Source: Oscillospiraceae bacterium
Lineage (GTDB): Bacteria > Bacillota > Clostridia > Oscillospirales > CAG-272
Length of the DNA stretch: 64,000 nt
Reading direction: 5' to 3'
NCBI GenBank assembly: GCA_015064205.1
Contig: SVSR01000005.1
Span: 1-64,000, forward strand
The notes under the pieces were generated by a model. It was not told the origin of the DNA. It ran no database searches and was given only the letters and a program-made list of their open reading frames with translations. Shown one piece after another: positions 43,269-51,102 of the stretch. The translations under genes were made by a program, and so were the position numbers. Each line of letters opens with the position of its first letter. Position 1 is the stretch's first letter.

Positions 43269-43484
43269 TTATTTAGAAACAATACTGTCAGGCTCTATTC
43301 TTGCAACTATAACCTTTACATTATTGAAAACAGTCTCTTCATCAAGCTCACTTACAACCGTGATCTTTTCACTAAGATAATTGACGTTCGCCTTTTCAAC
43401 AGCATCAAGCTTATTTATTTCGGTTTCAATCTTTGCTGCACAGTGGGCACAGTCGAGATTCTCAATCTTAAAATTGTATTTCAT
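43269..43484 (-). CDS. Stand-alone HMA domain metallochaperone
   Basis: A 71-residue heavy-metal-associated domain with the ferredoxin-like fold. The metal site LDCAHCAAKIE (Cys 12 and 15) and the later YLSEKITV strand are clear. It probably delivers metal to, or replaces the missing N-terminal domain of, the ATPase encoded 15 bases downstream. The start at 43484 follows GAGGAGAATGAT; the ribosome site overlaps the end of the arsR-type gene. Confidence 0.92.
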   Translation of the reverse strand: MKYNFKIENLDCAHCAAKIETEINKLDAVEKANVNYLSEKITVVSELDEETVFNNVKVIVARIEPDSIVSK

Positions 43485-43494
43485 ATCATTCTCC

Positions 43495-43788
43495 TCATTC
43501 GTGAATATGGTCAAGCCCCATATTTATAATAGTTCTTACGTGATCGTCTGCAAGAGCGTACGTAACAAGCCTGCCGTCTCTCTCTCCGCTCACGAGATTA
43601 GAGTATTTTAATATTTTCAGTTGATGCGAAACCGCCGATTGACTCACCCCTGTATCCGATACTATATCGCTGACACATTTCTTTCCCTGCGCCAGAGATA
43701 TCATTATTTTAACACGGGTCTCATCGCCAAAGACCTTATAAAGCTCAGAAAGCTTTGCCGCATCGTTTATGTTCCGTTTTTCTTCCAT
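43495..43788 (-). CDS. ArsR/SmtB-family metal sensor, zinc-type
   Basis: A 97-residue winged-helix repressor. The recognition helix is SQSAVSHQLKILKYS (49-63) and the wing GERDGRLVTYAL. The C-terminal helix carries Asp81, His83, His94 and Glu97; the spacing 2-11-3 is identical to the alpha-5 zinc site of SmtB (D104, H106, H117, E120). The alpha-3 CxC of cadmium/lead sensors is absent (only KKCVSD). It should release DNA on binding Zn(II). The operator TGAACA-CT-TGTTCA lies in its promoter. The start at 43788 follows CGGAGGAG. Confidence 0.93.
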   Translation of the reverse strand: MEEKRNINDAAKLSELYKVFGDETRVKIMISLAQGKKCVSDIVSDTGVSQSAVSHQLKILKYSNLVSGERDGRLVTYALADDHVRTIINMGLDHIHE

Positions 43789-43814
43789 GAAACAACTCCT
43801 CCGCCTTTCATATA

Positions 43815-43872
43815 TGAACATATGAACAAGTGTTCATGTATCGATTATACATCAACATACATTTCTTGTCAA
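43815..43872 (-). promoter_or_regulatory. Promoter and operator of the metal-export operon
   Basis: A perfect promoter on the minus strand: TTGACA (43867-43872), 17 bp, TATAAT (43844-43849). Just downstream is the inverted repeat TGAACA-AG-TGTTCA (43823-43836), the 6-2-6 core typical of ArsR/SmtB operators, plus an extra half site TGAACA (43815-43820). Confidence 0.85.
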
Positions 43873-43980
43873 TAGGGATATAAGATTTTATTCATTTTTT
43901 AGTGCCTTCGGCTATAATGCATAAAAGTAACTATGCGCGCATAATTTAGAAGTAAAGATATTACGCAGGAGGAAAAATCA

Positions 43981-45453
43981 ATGTCAGGAATATACAGCGA
44001 CATAGCACAAAGGTGCGGCGGCAACATTTATATAGGTGTTGTCGGCCCTGTGCGGACAGGCAAAAGCACGTTTATCAAAAAATTCATGGAATCTTTAGTT
44101 CTTCCAAATATAAGCGATGAGAACACTAAGCAACGTGCGCTTGACGAAATGCCTCAAAGTGCGCAAGGTAAAACAGTTATGACAACCGAGCCTAAGTTTG
44201 TTCCGGATGAACCGGTACGTATTTCGTTTGACAACAATGTATCTATGAACGTTAAGATGGTCGACTGTGTCGGTTACATAGTACCCGACGTTATGGGTCT
44301 TGTTGAAGAGGGTGCACCGCGTATGGTTCACACCCCTTGGTCAGACTTGCCGATGCCGTTTGAAGAAGCAGCCGAGCTTGGTACACGTAAGGTTATTAAA
44401 GAGCACTCGACAATAGGCATGGTCGTTACCACAGACGGCAGCATTACCGACATCGCCAGAGAAAGCTATGTTGACGCAGAAAGACGCGTTATCGGAGAAG
44501 TCAAAGCGCAGAAACTGCCTTTTGTTATAATTCTCAATTCCGCTCACCCGGACAGTCCCGAAACAATAGCGCTGGCACAAGAGCTTGAAAGCACTTATCT
44601 GGCTCCCGTTGCACTTGTAAACTGCTTAGAGCTTGATGCAGACGATATACGCGCTATACTTTCACTAACGTTGTCCGAATTTCCAATAAAAGAGATACGC
44701 GTGGAAATGCCGTCATGGACACGAGCTCTTGATTCTGAGCATGCTATCAGACGCAGTATAAGAGAATATATAAGCGCCAAATCGAAATCCGCACGAAAAA
44801 TAAACGATCTTAGTGACATGTTTGCAGATGCCGACAAATGCGAATATGTCAAGTCAATGTCTATATCCGAAATCAGCCTCGGCGTTGGCGAAGCGCACGT
44901 ATGCGTTACACTTGATGACGGCTTGTACTATAAGACAGTTAGCGAAATGACAGGCCTTGACATTTCAAGCGAAGAAGAAATGATAAGAACACTTGCCACT
45001 CTTGCACAGACCAAGAAGAAATATGACCGTATAGCCGAAGCGCTTGAAGCAGCAGAAACCCGCGGTTACGGCATCGTCATGCCTGAGGTGTCAGACCTCA
45101 AGCTTGAAGAACCCGAAATAGTAAAGCAACCGGGAGGCTACGGAGTAAAACTTCGAGCAAGCGCGCCGAGCATACATATGATAAAGGCAGGTATTGAAAC
45201 AGAGATATCGCCCGTTGTCGGCACAGAGCAACAGTCTGAAGACCTTGTTAAATATCTGCTTGCCGAATTTGAGGAAAATCCATCAAAAATATGGGAATCA
45301 AATATGTTCGGCAGAACACTCTACGAGCTTGTTAACGACGGTCTTCATTCCAAACTTGAAAATATGCCCGACGACGCACGCGATAAGCTCTCAGAAACCC
45401 TCGGCAGAATCATCAACGAAGGCAGCGGCGGCCTTATTTGTATTATATTATAG
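43981..45453 (+). CDS. spoIVA: SpoIVA, spore coat basement-layer ATPase
   Basis: SpoIVA polymerises on the forespore surface using ATP and anchors the coat. The 490 residues match the family. The Walker A motif GVVGPVRTGKSTFIKKF lies at 19-35, followed by the family segments MVDCVGYIVPDVMG and TDGSITDIARESYVDAE. The C-terminus ends SGGLICIIL, matching the membrane/SpoVM-contact end of SpoIVA. It is monocistronic and expected to be sigma-E dependent. GCAGGAGGAAAAATC precedes the ATG. Confidence 0.97.
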   Translation: MSGIYSDIAQRCGGNIYIGVVGPVRTGKSTFIKKFMESLVLPNISDENTKQRALDEMPQSAQGKTVMTTEPKFVPDEPVRISFDNNVSMNVKMVDCVGYIVPDVMGLVEEGAPRMVHTPWSDLPMPFEEAAELGTRKVIKEHSTIGMVVTTDGSITDIARESYVDAERRVIGEVKAQKLPFVIILNSAHPDSPETIALAQELESTYLAPVALVNCLELDADDIRAILSLTLSEFPIKEIRVEMPSWTRALDSEHAIRRSIREYISAKSKSARKINDLSDMFADADKCEYVKSMSISEISLGVGEAHVCVTLDDGLYYKTVSEMTGLDISSEEEMIRTLATLAQTKKKYDRIAEALEAAETRGYGIVMPEVSDLKLEEPEIVKQPGGYGVKLRASAPSIHMIKAGIETEISPVVGTEQQSEDLVKYLLAEFEENPSKIWESNMFGRTLYELVNDGLHSKLENMPDDARDKLSETLGRIINEGSGGLICIIL

Positions 45454-45466
45454 TTGTTTTTTCTGT

Positions 45467-45498
45467 GGGAGGGGCGCTTTTAGAAAAGCGCCCCTCCC
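45467..45498. other. GC-rich perfect hairpin after spoIVA
   Basis: A 15-bp inverted repeat GGGAGGGGCGCTTTT with its complement, separated by only 2 bases. No T tract follows, and a second C-rich run comes directly after. It may terminate spoIVA weakly or protect the mRNA end. Confidence 0.6.
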
Positions 45499-45583
45499 GC
45501 TCCCTCCCCGCAAAAACTTTTAAATATGGGTTATGTAGACCGTTTGTCTAAAAACTAATGAAATCATATTATAACATAGTATG

Positions 45584-45614
45584 AAAAAACCTGTCCGTTT
45601 TAGGGACAGGTTTT
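45584..45614. terminator. Terminator of the oadB-oadG unit
   Basis: AAAACCTGTCC pairs with GGACAGGTTTT. On the minus strand the left-hand A run becomes TTTTTT, 9 bp past the oadG stop. Confidence 0.85.
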
Positions 45615-45622
45615 AGTGTTTT

Positions 45623-45772
45623 TTACTTGTCTTTTTTATTACTGAGCTTTCTGCCGATGAAATTAAGCAGATATATCGAGGCTATAAGAATTATCGTTAC
45701 GATAAATATTCCAAGCATTCCTTTACCCATAATTCCGAGCGAAAGCATAAAGTTTGCTATATCTATATTCAT
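45623..45772 (-). CDS. oadG: OadG-like gamma subunit, very short
   Basis: A 49-residue single-pass membrane protein below usual length cut-offs. It begins MNIDIANFML, has a helix at about 19-39 (MLGIFIVTIILIASIYLL) and ends in a basic tail (FIGRKLSNKKDK). This is the shape of the OAD gamma family minus its Pro/Ala-rich C-terminal half (family members are about 80 residues or more). It lies 12 bases after oadB on the same strand; GGAGGCAGAGAA precedes the ATG. Context carries much of the call. Confidence 0.78.
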   Translation of the reverse strand: MNIDIANFMLSLGIMGKGMLGIFIVTIILIASIYLLNFIGRKLSNKKDK

Positions 45773-45784
45773 TTCTCTGCCTCC

Positions 45785-46924
45785 TTACATCTGACTTAAA
45801 ATACTGAGTATAAGACCGCCGGCAATAACCGATGCGATCTGACCTGACACGTTCGCACCTGCAGAATGCATCAGAAGGAAGTTTTGAGGATCTTCCTTTA
45901 GTCCCATTTTATGGACAACACGCGATGACATCGGGAAAGCCGATATACCGGCGCCGCCTATCATCGGGTTTATCTTCTTTTTTGAGAAGATGTTCATTAT
46001 CTTACCAAGAAGCACGCCTGCTGCTGTGTCGAAGATAAACGCAAACAAGCCAAGACCTAAAATGATAAGCGTATCAACAGTCAAGAATTGTTCGCCCTTC
46101 ATTGTGAATGCAACGGTTATACCGAGAAGAAGCGTTATAAGCTTGGAAAGCATATTCTGCGCCGCTTCCGAAAGCGAATCAAGTACACCGCACTCACGGA
46201 TAAGGTTACCGAACATCAAAAAGCCAACAAGTGCAACTGCGCTCGGTGCAAAAAGTCCGGTGATGATCGTTACAACGATCGGGAAGCAGATGCGTGTAAG
46301 CTTCGGTACTTCCTTGCCCTCGTAGGTCATCTTTATCTGACGTTCCTTTTTGGTCGTCATAAGTCTGATAACAGGCGGCTGTACAATTGGAACAAGCGCC
46401 ATATAAGAATATGCTGCAACGATTATAGCAGAAGTAAAGTTACTGTTAAGAGTTTGAGCAACGAATATCGAAGTAGGGCCGTCGGCCGCACCAATGATAC
46501 CGATCGAAGCCGCGTCTTTTATATCATAACCGAAAAGCGCCGCAAGGCTTAATGTCATGAATATACCGAACTGTGCCGCGGCTCCGAAAAGCATAAGTTT
46601 CGGGTTGGTAAGAAGCGGTCCGAAGTCGATCATTGCACCTATACCTATAAAGAGAAGCAGGGGAAAGAGCTCGCCGTATTCAAGGCCAAACTCAAACAGA
46701 ACTTCTATCGCGCCATGCGCTTCTCCCTGAGTAAGTACTCCCGAAAAGGGTATGTTTACAAGTATTGCGCCAAAGCCCATCGGCAAAAGGAGAGTCGGCT
46801 CCATATCCTTTGCTATTGCAAGATAGATAAGAAGCGCACCGATAACCCACATTACAATATGGTACCATTCGATAGCACCAAAGTATTCAAAAAGAACTGA
46901 TATGCTGTCAATTAAAGATGTCAT
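45785..46924 (-). CDS. oadB: Sodium-translocating decarboxylase beta subunit
   Basis: A 379-residue polytopic membrane protein of the OAD beta family, which couples decarboxylation of a carboxybiotin to sodium export. It has about nine helices, the conserved GIIGAADGPTSIFVA (sodium-site region) and GGAGISAFPMSSRVVHK near the end. It pairs with the gamma gene downstream. No carboxyltransferase (alpha) or biotin-carrier gene is adjacent, so its partners must be encoded elsewhere. AGAGGTTTAACT precedes the ATG. Confidence 0.94.
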   Translation of the reverse strand: MTSLIDSISVLFEYFGAIEWYHIVMWVIGALLIYLAIAKDMEPTLLLPMGFGAILVNIPFSGVLTQGEAHGAIEVLFEFGLEYGELFPLLLFIGIGAMIDFGPLLTNPKLMLFGAAAQFGIFMTLSLAALFGYDIKDAASIGIIGAADGPTSIFVAQTLNSNFTSAIIVAAYSYMALVPIVQPPVIRLMTTKKERQIKMTYEGKEVPKLTRICFPIVVTIITGLFAPSAVALVGFLMFGNLIRECGVLDSLSEAAQNMLSKLITLLLGITVAFTMKGEQFLTVDTLIILGLGLFAFIFDTAAGVLLGKIMNIFSKKKINPMIGGAGISAFPMSSRVVHKMGLKEDPQNFLLMHSAGANVSGQIASVIAGGLILSILSQM

Positions 46925-46948
46925 AGTTAAACCTCTATGTTTTTAAAA

Positions 46949-47794
46949 TTATATAATTTTTCCAAGGAACTCTCGGCCGTGCTTGATTGCTTCAATGCAG
47001 TCCTCGGGGCCTTCATATTCAACAGTAATATATCCGTCATATCCTGCCTTTTTTAGTATCTTTACGCACTGTGCAACAGGTACGTCACCATCTCCGAGAG
47101 GACAAGCAATAGCATAGTTGCAACCGCGTGTTTCAAAATAACCCTCAAGCGGACCTTCTTTGAAACTTCTGATATGAAAGTCCTTTGCATGAGCGTGAAT
47201 TGCATAGGGCGCAAGACGGGACACTCCTCTGACAGGATCGTCGTCTGCACAAATAAGGTTGCCCATATCCACAAGAATACCGTAGTTATCGTGGTTTACT
47301 GCCGAGAAAAGTCTTTCAATACGGTCGCTGTCTTGCGCAACAAAACCGTGGTTTTCGGAGCACGTACGGATACCCATTTCCTGTGCGATGTCAGCAATCG
47401 CTCTTACGTTCTTTGCAATTGTGGGAAGCATAATGTCAAAGCTTCTGCCAACAAGCTCGAAAACAACGTCGTGTCTCATAATGGGAGCTCCCATTATCTT
47501 TGCAAGCTCAAGCTGGCCTGCAACACGCTCGATCTCACGCTTATCGCCGTCTTCATTATCTGAATAAAGTCTTGCGTTTATAGCATAAGCATTAATGTCA
47601 ATGCCAACTCTGTCTGCTTCTTCTCTGTATCTTTTTGCGCATTCCTTCTGCTCTTCAAAAGTAGCTCCGGGCAGATCGATAAATTCGATAGCATCAAAGC
47701 CGATATCTTTTGACATTGCTATTGCATCAAAAGACGTCATCTTTTTTTGCCTTGTATACTGAGCAAAAGAATAATTCGAAACTGATATTTTCAT
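46949..47794 (-). CDS. Sugar-phosphate isomerase/epimerase, TIM barrel
   Basis: A 281-residue AP-endonuclease-2-like TIM barrel protein, the fold of xylose-isomerase-like epimerases. Conserved metal-site segments are GFDAIEFIDLPG, RTCSENHGFV, ILVDMGNL, HAHAKDFH and GYITVEYEGPEDC. The substrate is unknown. It precedes oadB by 24 bases on the same strand, so both may be on one transcript, although a functional tie is not evident. AAAGGAGATGG precedes the ATG at rather long spacing. Confidence 0.87.
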   Translation of the reverse strand: MKISVSNYSFAQYTRQKKMTSFDAIAMSKDIGFDAIEFIDLPGATFEEQKECAKRYREEADRVGIDINAYAINARLYSDNEDGDKREIERVAGQLELAKIMGAPIMRHDVVFELVGRSFDIMLPTIAKNVRAIADIAQEMGIRTCSENHGFVAQDSDRIERLFSAVNHDNYGILVDMGNLICADDDPVRGVSRLAPYAIHAHAKDFHIRSFKEGPLEGYFETRGCNYAIACPLGDGDVPVAQCVKILKKAGYDGYITVEYEGPEDCIEAIKHGREFLGKII

Positions 47795-47833
47795 AATCTT
47801 ATAACCATCTCCTTTCTTTTTTACTTTTTGTTT

Positions 47834-48334
47834 TTATATGTATCTGAGAGATATCTCAGAAAGTATACCTATATGGTGTTCATCGTCCAAGAGGATTCTT
47901 TTAAGCAACTCAGACATAACGCTGTTATATACCTGAGAGAGGACAAGCTTTGTATCACTTACAAGTGCTCGTTCCCTCTCTACACTCTCGTTTATAATAA
48001 CACCGGGGTCAGGTTCTCCCGTGAAGCTTGTGCGGCGAAGACGGCGGCAAGAGCCTGCCAAGGTGTGCACGTCCCACCTTGCCCCCGAAAGAAGCAACAG
48101 CTTCCCGAGCAGTTTGAAGTGCTTTGATTCGCTAACAGCTATACAATCTATAATATCTGCAAGGTGAGGATACTCAGGCGCCAGTATAACGCTCTGAGTT
48201 ATATACTCATTAACAGAGCAAAGCTTATTTGCAAGCAAATTATACAACATTTGCTTATCATATCTGTTAAGCTCTGTTTCAACTATTTGGGGATATTCGA
48301 AAGGAAGGCTGCAATTAAGGTTATATTCGGCCAT
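47834..48334 (-). CDS. Ferritin-like domain protein
   Basis: A 166-residue helical protein with a four-helix-bundle pattern. ESKHFKLLGKLLLLSG holds a Glu...His pair (ExxH) and LLDDEHHIGILSEI holds the second Glu/His set, like rubrerythrin-related diiron carboxylate proteins. A basic patch (SCRRLRRTSF) lies in the middle. No signal peptide is seen. The substrate and metal are unknown; oxidative or metal stress roles are typical of the fold. AACGGAGG precedes the ATG. Confidence 0.75.
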   Translation of the reverse strand: MAEYNLNCSLPFEYPQIVETELNRYDKQMLYNLLANKLCSVNEYITQSVILAPEYPHLADIIDCIAVSESKHFKLLGKLLLLSGARWDVHTLAGSCRRLRRTSFTGEPDPGVIINESVERERALVSDTKLVLSQVYNSVMSELLKRILLDDEHHIGILSEISLRYI

Positions 48335-48421
48335 AAAAACCTCCGTTTTATGTTTTTATTGCCATTATATTTTACCTTAATGATTTTTGTTAAAAAATTT
48401 AGTTTTTATATTAAAGTCGGA

Positions 48422-49819
48422 TTATTCGTCCTTTTTGTCTGAACCTTTTTTGAAAATCGCTCCAATAATCATTATTACAGAAAAAACTATAAGATAGAAA
48501 AGTACGGGGAATGAAAACTCTCCGTTTGCCGCAGCGCTCAGATAAGGTGTGATACCGTGCGCATAAACTGCCGCAAAAACCATAAACAGACATGCAACTA
48601 TTGAGATAAGAGGCAAAATAAAGCGTTTGATTACTCCCTCGTCCTTTTCCTTTATCATCCATGCTATAAATATCGGAATATACATTGCGTATATTGTAAC
48701 GATAGGTAGTTCAGACGAGTCGAAATTAAAAACGCCAAACCAGCCGCTCGTCAGATTAGCACCGTAGAAATATATGAGCCATGCTGCACAAACAAACACA
48801 CCCCATATTGCTGAGTTCGTAGTCGTATTGGTAGATTTATCTATCTGAGAAAACATTTTTGATGATGGTCCCATACCGCGCGCCGCAATAGCGTACATAC
48901 CGCGCGTTGAACCTACCATAAGACCGTTAAGCGTACCAAGGCAAGATATAACTATGCAAATATTCAAAAATGTTCCGCCAATGTTGCCGAAAATATTTTT
49001 AAAAGCAGTTGTTGCACCTTCCTCCATCAGAACAGCGTTACTTGCACCGCCCGCTACACCTATATAATAGAAAACGTATGCGCTTACAACTATTATAGAA
49101 CCTATAACAAGCGCAATAGGAAGATTTTTCTTGGGGTTTTTAAGCTCAGCATTTATAGAAGTTGCAACTATCCATCCTTCATAAGCAAACACGGTTGCAA
49201 CTATGGCCGCAAAAAGTCCGCTACTGTTTGACGCACCTATTGCCTCGCTTACAACATTTGTAAAATTATCTGTAAGCGTTCCGTTTGCAAAGCCAACTAT
49301 TGTGCCTACTATTGCCATAAGCACGATAGGTATAAGTTTAATAACAGTTGCGCCTATCTGGAACTTACCTGCAAGCCTGGGCGATAGCGCATTTATCGTA
49401 TATGACCCTACAAGAAAAAAACCTGCAAGCGTCAACACCTCGGCTCCAACCATATCCCAGCCGAAAAGAACTCCGAAATATCTTGCCGATACCCACGCCA
49501 GAACAGACGTCATACCCGGATAGTATATATTGGCCATGAACCATGCAAGATAATATCCATAACCTTCCGAGCACGTTGCTTCCGCATAGTCAACGACACC
49601 GCTTACTTTTTCATATTTAGTTGCCATAACGGCAAACTGCGCTGAACATACAAGCATAAGTATACCCGTTATTACCCATGCCGCTATTCCAAGAGGCATA
49701 TTCCCTCCGGTAGCATTAAGCACGTTCTGGGCTTTAAAGAATACGCCGGATCCGATTACAGTTCCAACCACCATACAAATTGCGGTTAAAAGGCCGTATT
49801 TTTTCGTAAGTTTTTCCAT
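48422..49819 (-). CDS. APC-family amino acid permease
   Basis: A 465-residue transporter with 12 predicted helices. The start KYGLLTAICMVVGTVIGSGVF contains the APC substrate-binding GSG loop, and the segment FAYEGWIVATSINAELKNP is typical of the LAT/serine-threonine-exchanger-like group. The substrate is unknown. Two consensus promoters stand upstream in tandem. CAGGAGAAAATT precedes the ATG. Confidence 0.9.
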   Translation of the reverse strand: MEKLTKKYGLLTAICMVVGTVIGSGVFFKAQNVLNATGGNMPLGIAAWVITGILMLVCSAQFAVMATKYEKVSGVVDYAEATCSEGYGYYLAWFMANIYYPGMTSVLAWVSARYFGVLFGWDMVGAEVLTLAGFFLVGSYTINALSPRLAGKFQIGATVIKLIPIVLMAIVGTIVGFANGTLTDNFTNVVSEAIGASNSSGLFAAIVATVFAYEGWIVATSINAELKNPKKNLPIALVIGSIIVVSAYVFYYIGVAGGASNAVLMEEGATTAFKNIFGNIGGTFLNICIVISCLGTLNGLMVGSTRGMYAIAARGMGPSSKMFSQIDKSTNTTTNSAIWGVFVCAAWLIYFYGANLTSGWFGVFNFDSSELPIVTIYAMYIPIFIAWMIKEKDEGVIKRFILPLISIVACLFMVFAAVYAHGITPYLSAAANGEFSFPVLFYLIVFSVIMIIGAIFKKGSDKKDE

Positions 49820-49866
49820 AATTTTCTCCTGTTCGGTAAATCGTCTATTATAGTTTTACCACTGCC

Positions 49867-49895
49867 ATTATATCATATTTCAGACAGCATGTAAA
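49867..49895 (-). promoter_or_regulatory. Proximal promoter of the APC permease
   Basis: Minus-strand TTTACA (49890-49895), 17 bp, TATAAT (49867-49872), about 45 bp upstream of the start. Confidence 0.65.
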
Positions 49896-50010
49896 TAAAC
49901 GCTTTGCCGAACAACAATATTTACGGATATTAGCATTTTGTTTTGATGTTTCGCTATGTTTTTTGCTATGAGCGGTTCATTATCTTATTTTTTATTCTAA
50001 TGACCGTTAG

Positions 50011-50039
50011 ATTATATCATATTTTTAACATAATTTCAA
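50011..50039 (-). promoter_or_regulatory. Distal promoter upstream of the APC permease
   Basis: Minus-strand TTGAAA (50034-50039), 17 bp, TATAAT (50011-50016). A transcript from here would carry about 185 bases of leader. Confidence 0.55.
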
Positions 50040-50065
50040 TAGAATTACAAAAACTTAAAAGTAAA

Positions 50066-50099
50066 AAAACAAGCCTCCGCTTTGCGAAGGCTTGTTTTA
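50066..50099 (-). terminator. Terminator after the SleB-like gene
   Basis: AAACAAGCCTCCGC and GCGAAGGCTTGTTT form a 14-base stem with one internal mismatch around a TTT loop. On the minus strand it is followed by a T run. Confidence 0.8.
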
Positions 50100-50927
50100 T
50101 CAGAAAACGTATCCGTTTGCTATATTTTCGTTCATTGTAACGCCGGCGTAGAATGTTGTGGCATCAGCCACGATCTTATCATACTCACCCGCGTCCTTTA
50201 AGAATCTGAGAACACATCGATTATTTATTTCAAATCTGCTCTCGCGCCACGTTGCGCAAAAATAATAATAGTCGTCAGGAAGAACGCTGACTCCGTCGCC
50301 AAACACCTCGTCAACCGCAGCATAAGCAAGCTCACTGGGGGTGGTACTCTTTATATACGGCGAAGTTGAAAACTGATATACTTTCCCGCTTGATGTGGTC
50401 TTGCTGTCGTAAAGTATAGTCTTTATGTCGTCAGGGAAATTCTCACTTTCAAGTCGATTGCGAACTATCTGTGCTACCGCAAGAAGCTCGTAATACTTAA
50501 GATCGGGATTTTCAAACTGGTCTGCCCTTGAGTATTTTCCAAGCACCTCAAGCTGTGCCGCTGCCGCTATCATTTCCCTCTCTGCATTTGTTATTTCTAT
50601 ACGGCTTCCCTCTTTTGTTGCTATTCCGTATGTAGTACTCCACGATACGTCTGACAGAGGCTTGCATAAGTCTCCCGCAACTGCCGGCGATGATACTGAC
50701 GGCGCGCCCTTTGCCACAATACCGTGAATACCATTTGCACTTGACGAAACGGGAACATCAGATGCATGACTTGACGTTATCATAACGCCTGACACAAGAG
50801 TTTGTTTAACTACCGTGTTATCAGAATTTATATTACCAACAACTCTTGCGGAATTATAAAGAGGAAACAATAATAGTATAGCGGTAAATGCTATCAGAAT
50901 ATAAAACGAGCGTTTTATCTCTGTCAT
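50100..50927 (-). CDS. Cell wall hydrolase, SleB/Hydrolase_2-like
   Basis: A 275-residue exported or anchored protein. The N-terminal hydrophobic helix (SFYILIAFTAILLLFPLY) is followed by a low-complexity linker and a domain from about residue 110. The region EREMIAAAAQLEVLG (with a likely catalytic Glu), YELLAVAQIVRNRLESENFP and TILYDS...YQFS fit the SleB-type lytic transglycosylase fold. The usual Trp/Tyr-rich end is weak, so the family call is moderate. It would cut peptidoglycan, as spore-germination and growth enzymes of this fold do. Confidence 0.72.
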   Translation of the reverse strand: MTEIKRSFYILIAFTAILLLFPLYNSARVVGNINSDNTVVKQTLVSGVMITSSHASDVPVSSSANGIHGIVAKGAPSVSSPAVAGDLCKPLSDVSWSTTYGIATKEGSRIEITNAEREMIAAAAQLEVLGKYSRADQFENPDLKYYELLAVAQIVRNRLESENFPDDIKTILYDSKTTSSGKVYQFSTSPYIKSTTPSELAYAAVDEVFGDGVSVLPDDYYYFCATWRESRFEINNRCVLRFLKDAGEYDKIVADATTFYAGVTMNENIANGYVF

Positions 50928-50998
50928 TATTCCATCCTTTCCGTCTGAAAAAGACTGTTTTATTTTGATGAATTCTGTGTGAAAAAATTTCTTTTGTA

Positions 50999-51027
50999 TT
51001 GACTTTGAATTTATGTTAAGGTATAAT
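50999..51027 (+). promoter_or_regulatory. Promoter of the PpiC lipoprotein gene
   Basis: TTGACT (50999-51004), 17 bp, TATAAT (51022-51027), about 75 bp before the ATG at 51103. Confidence 0.75.
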
Positions 51028-51102
51028 TATTTCATACCGTAATTATCACTTTTTGATGTTTTGCGGACTAAGTTGGGCGTAATGCCCGGGAAGGACTATA
51101 AA

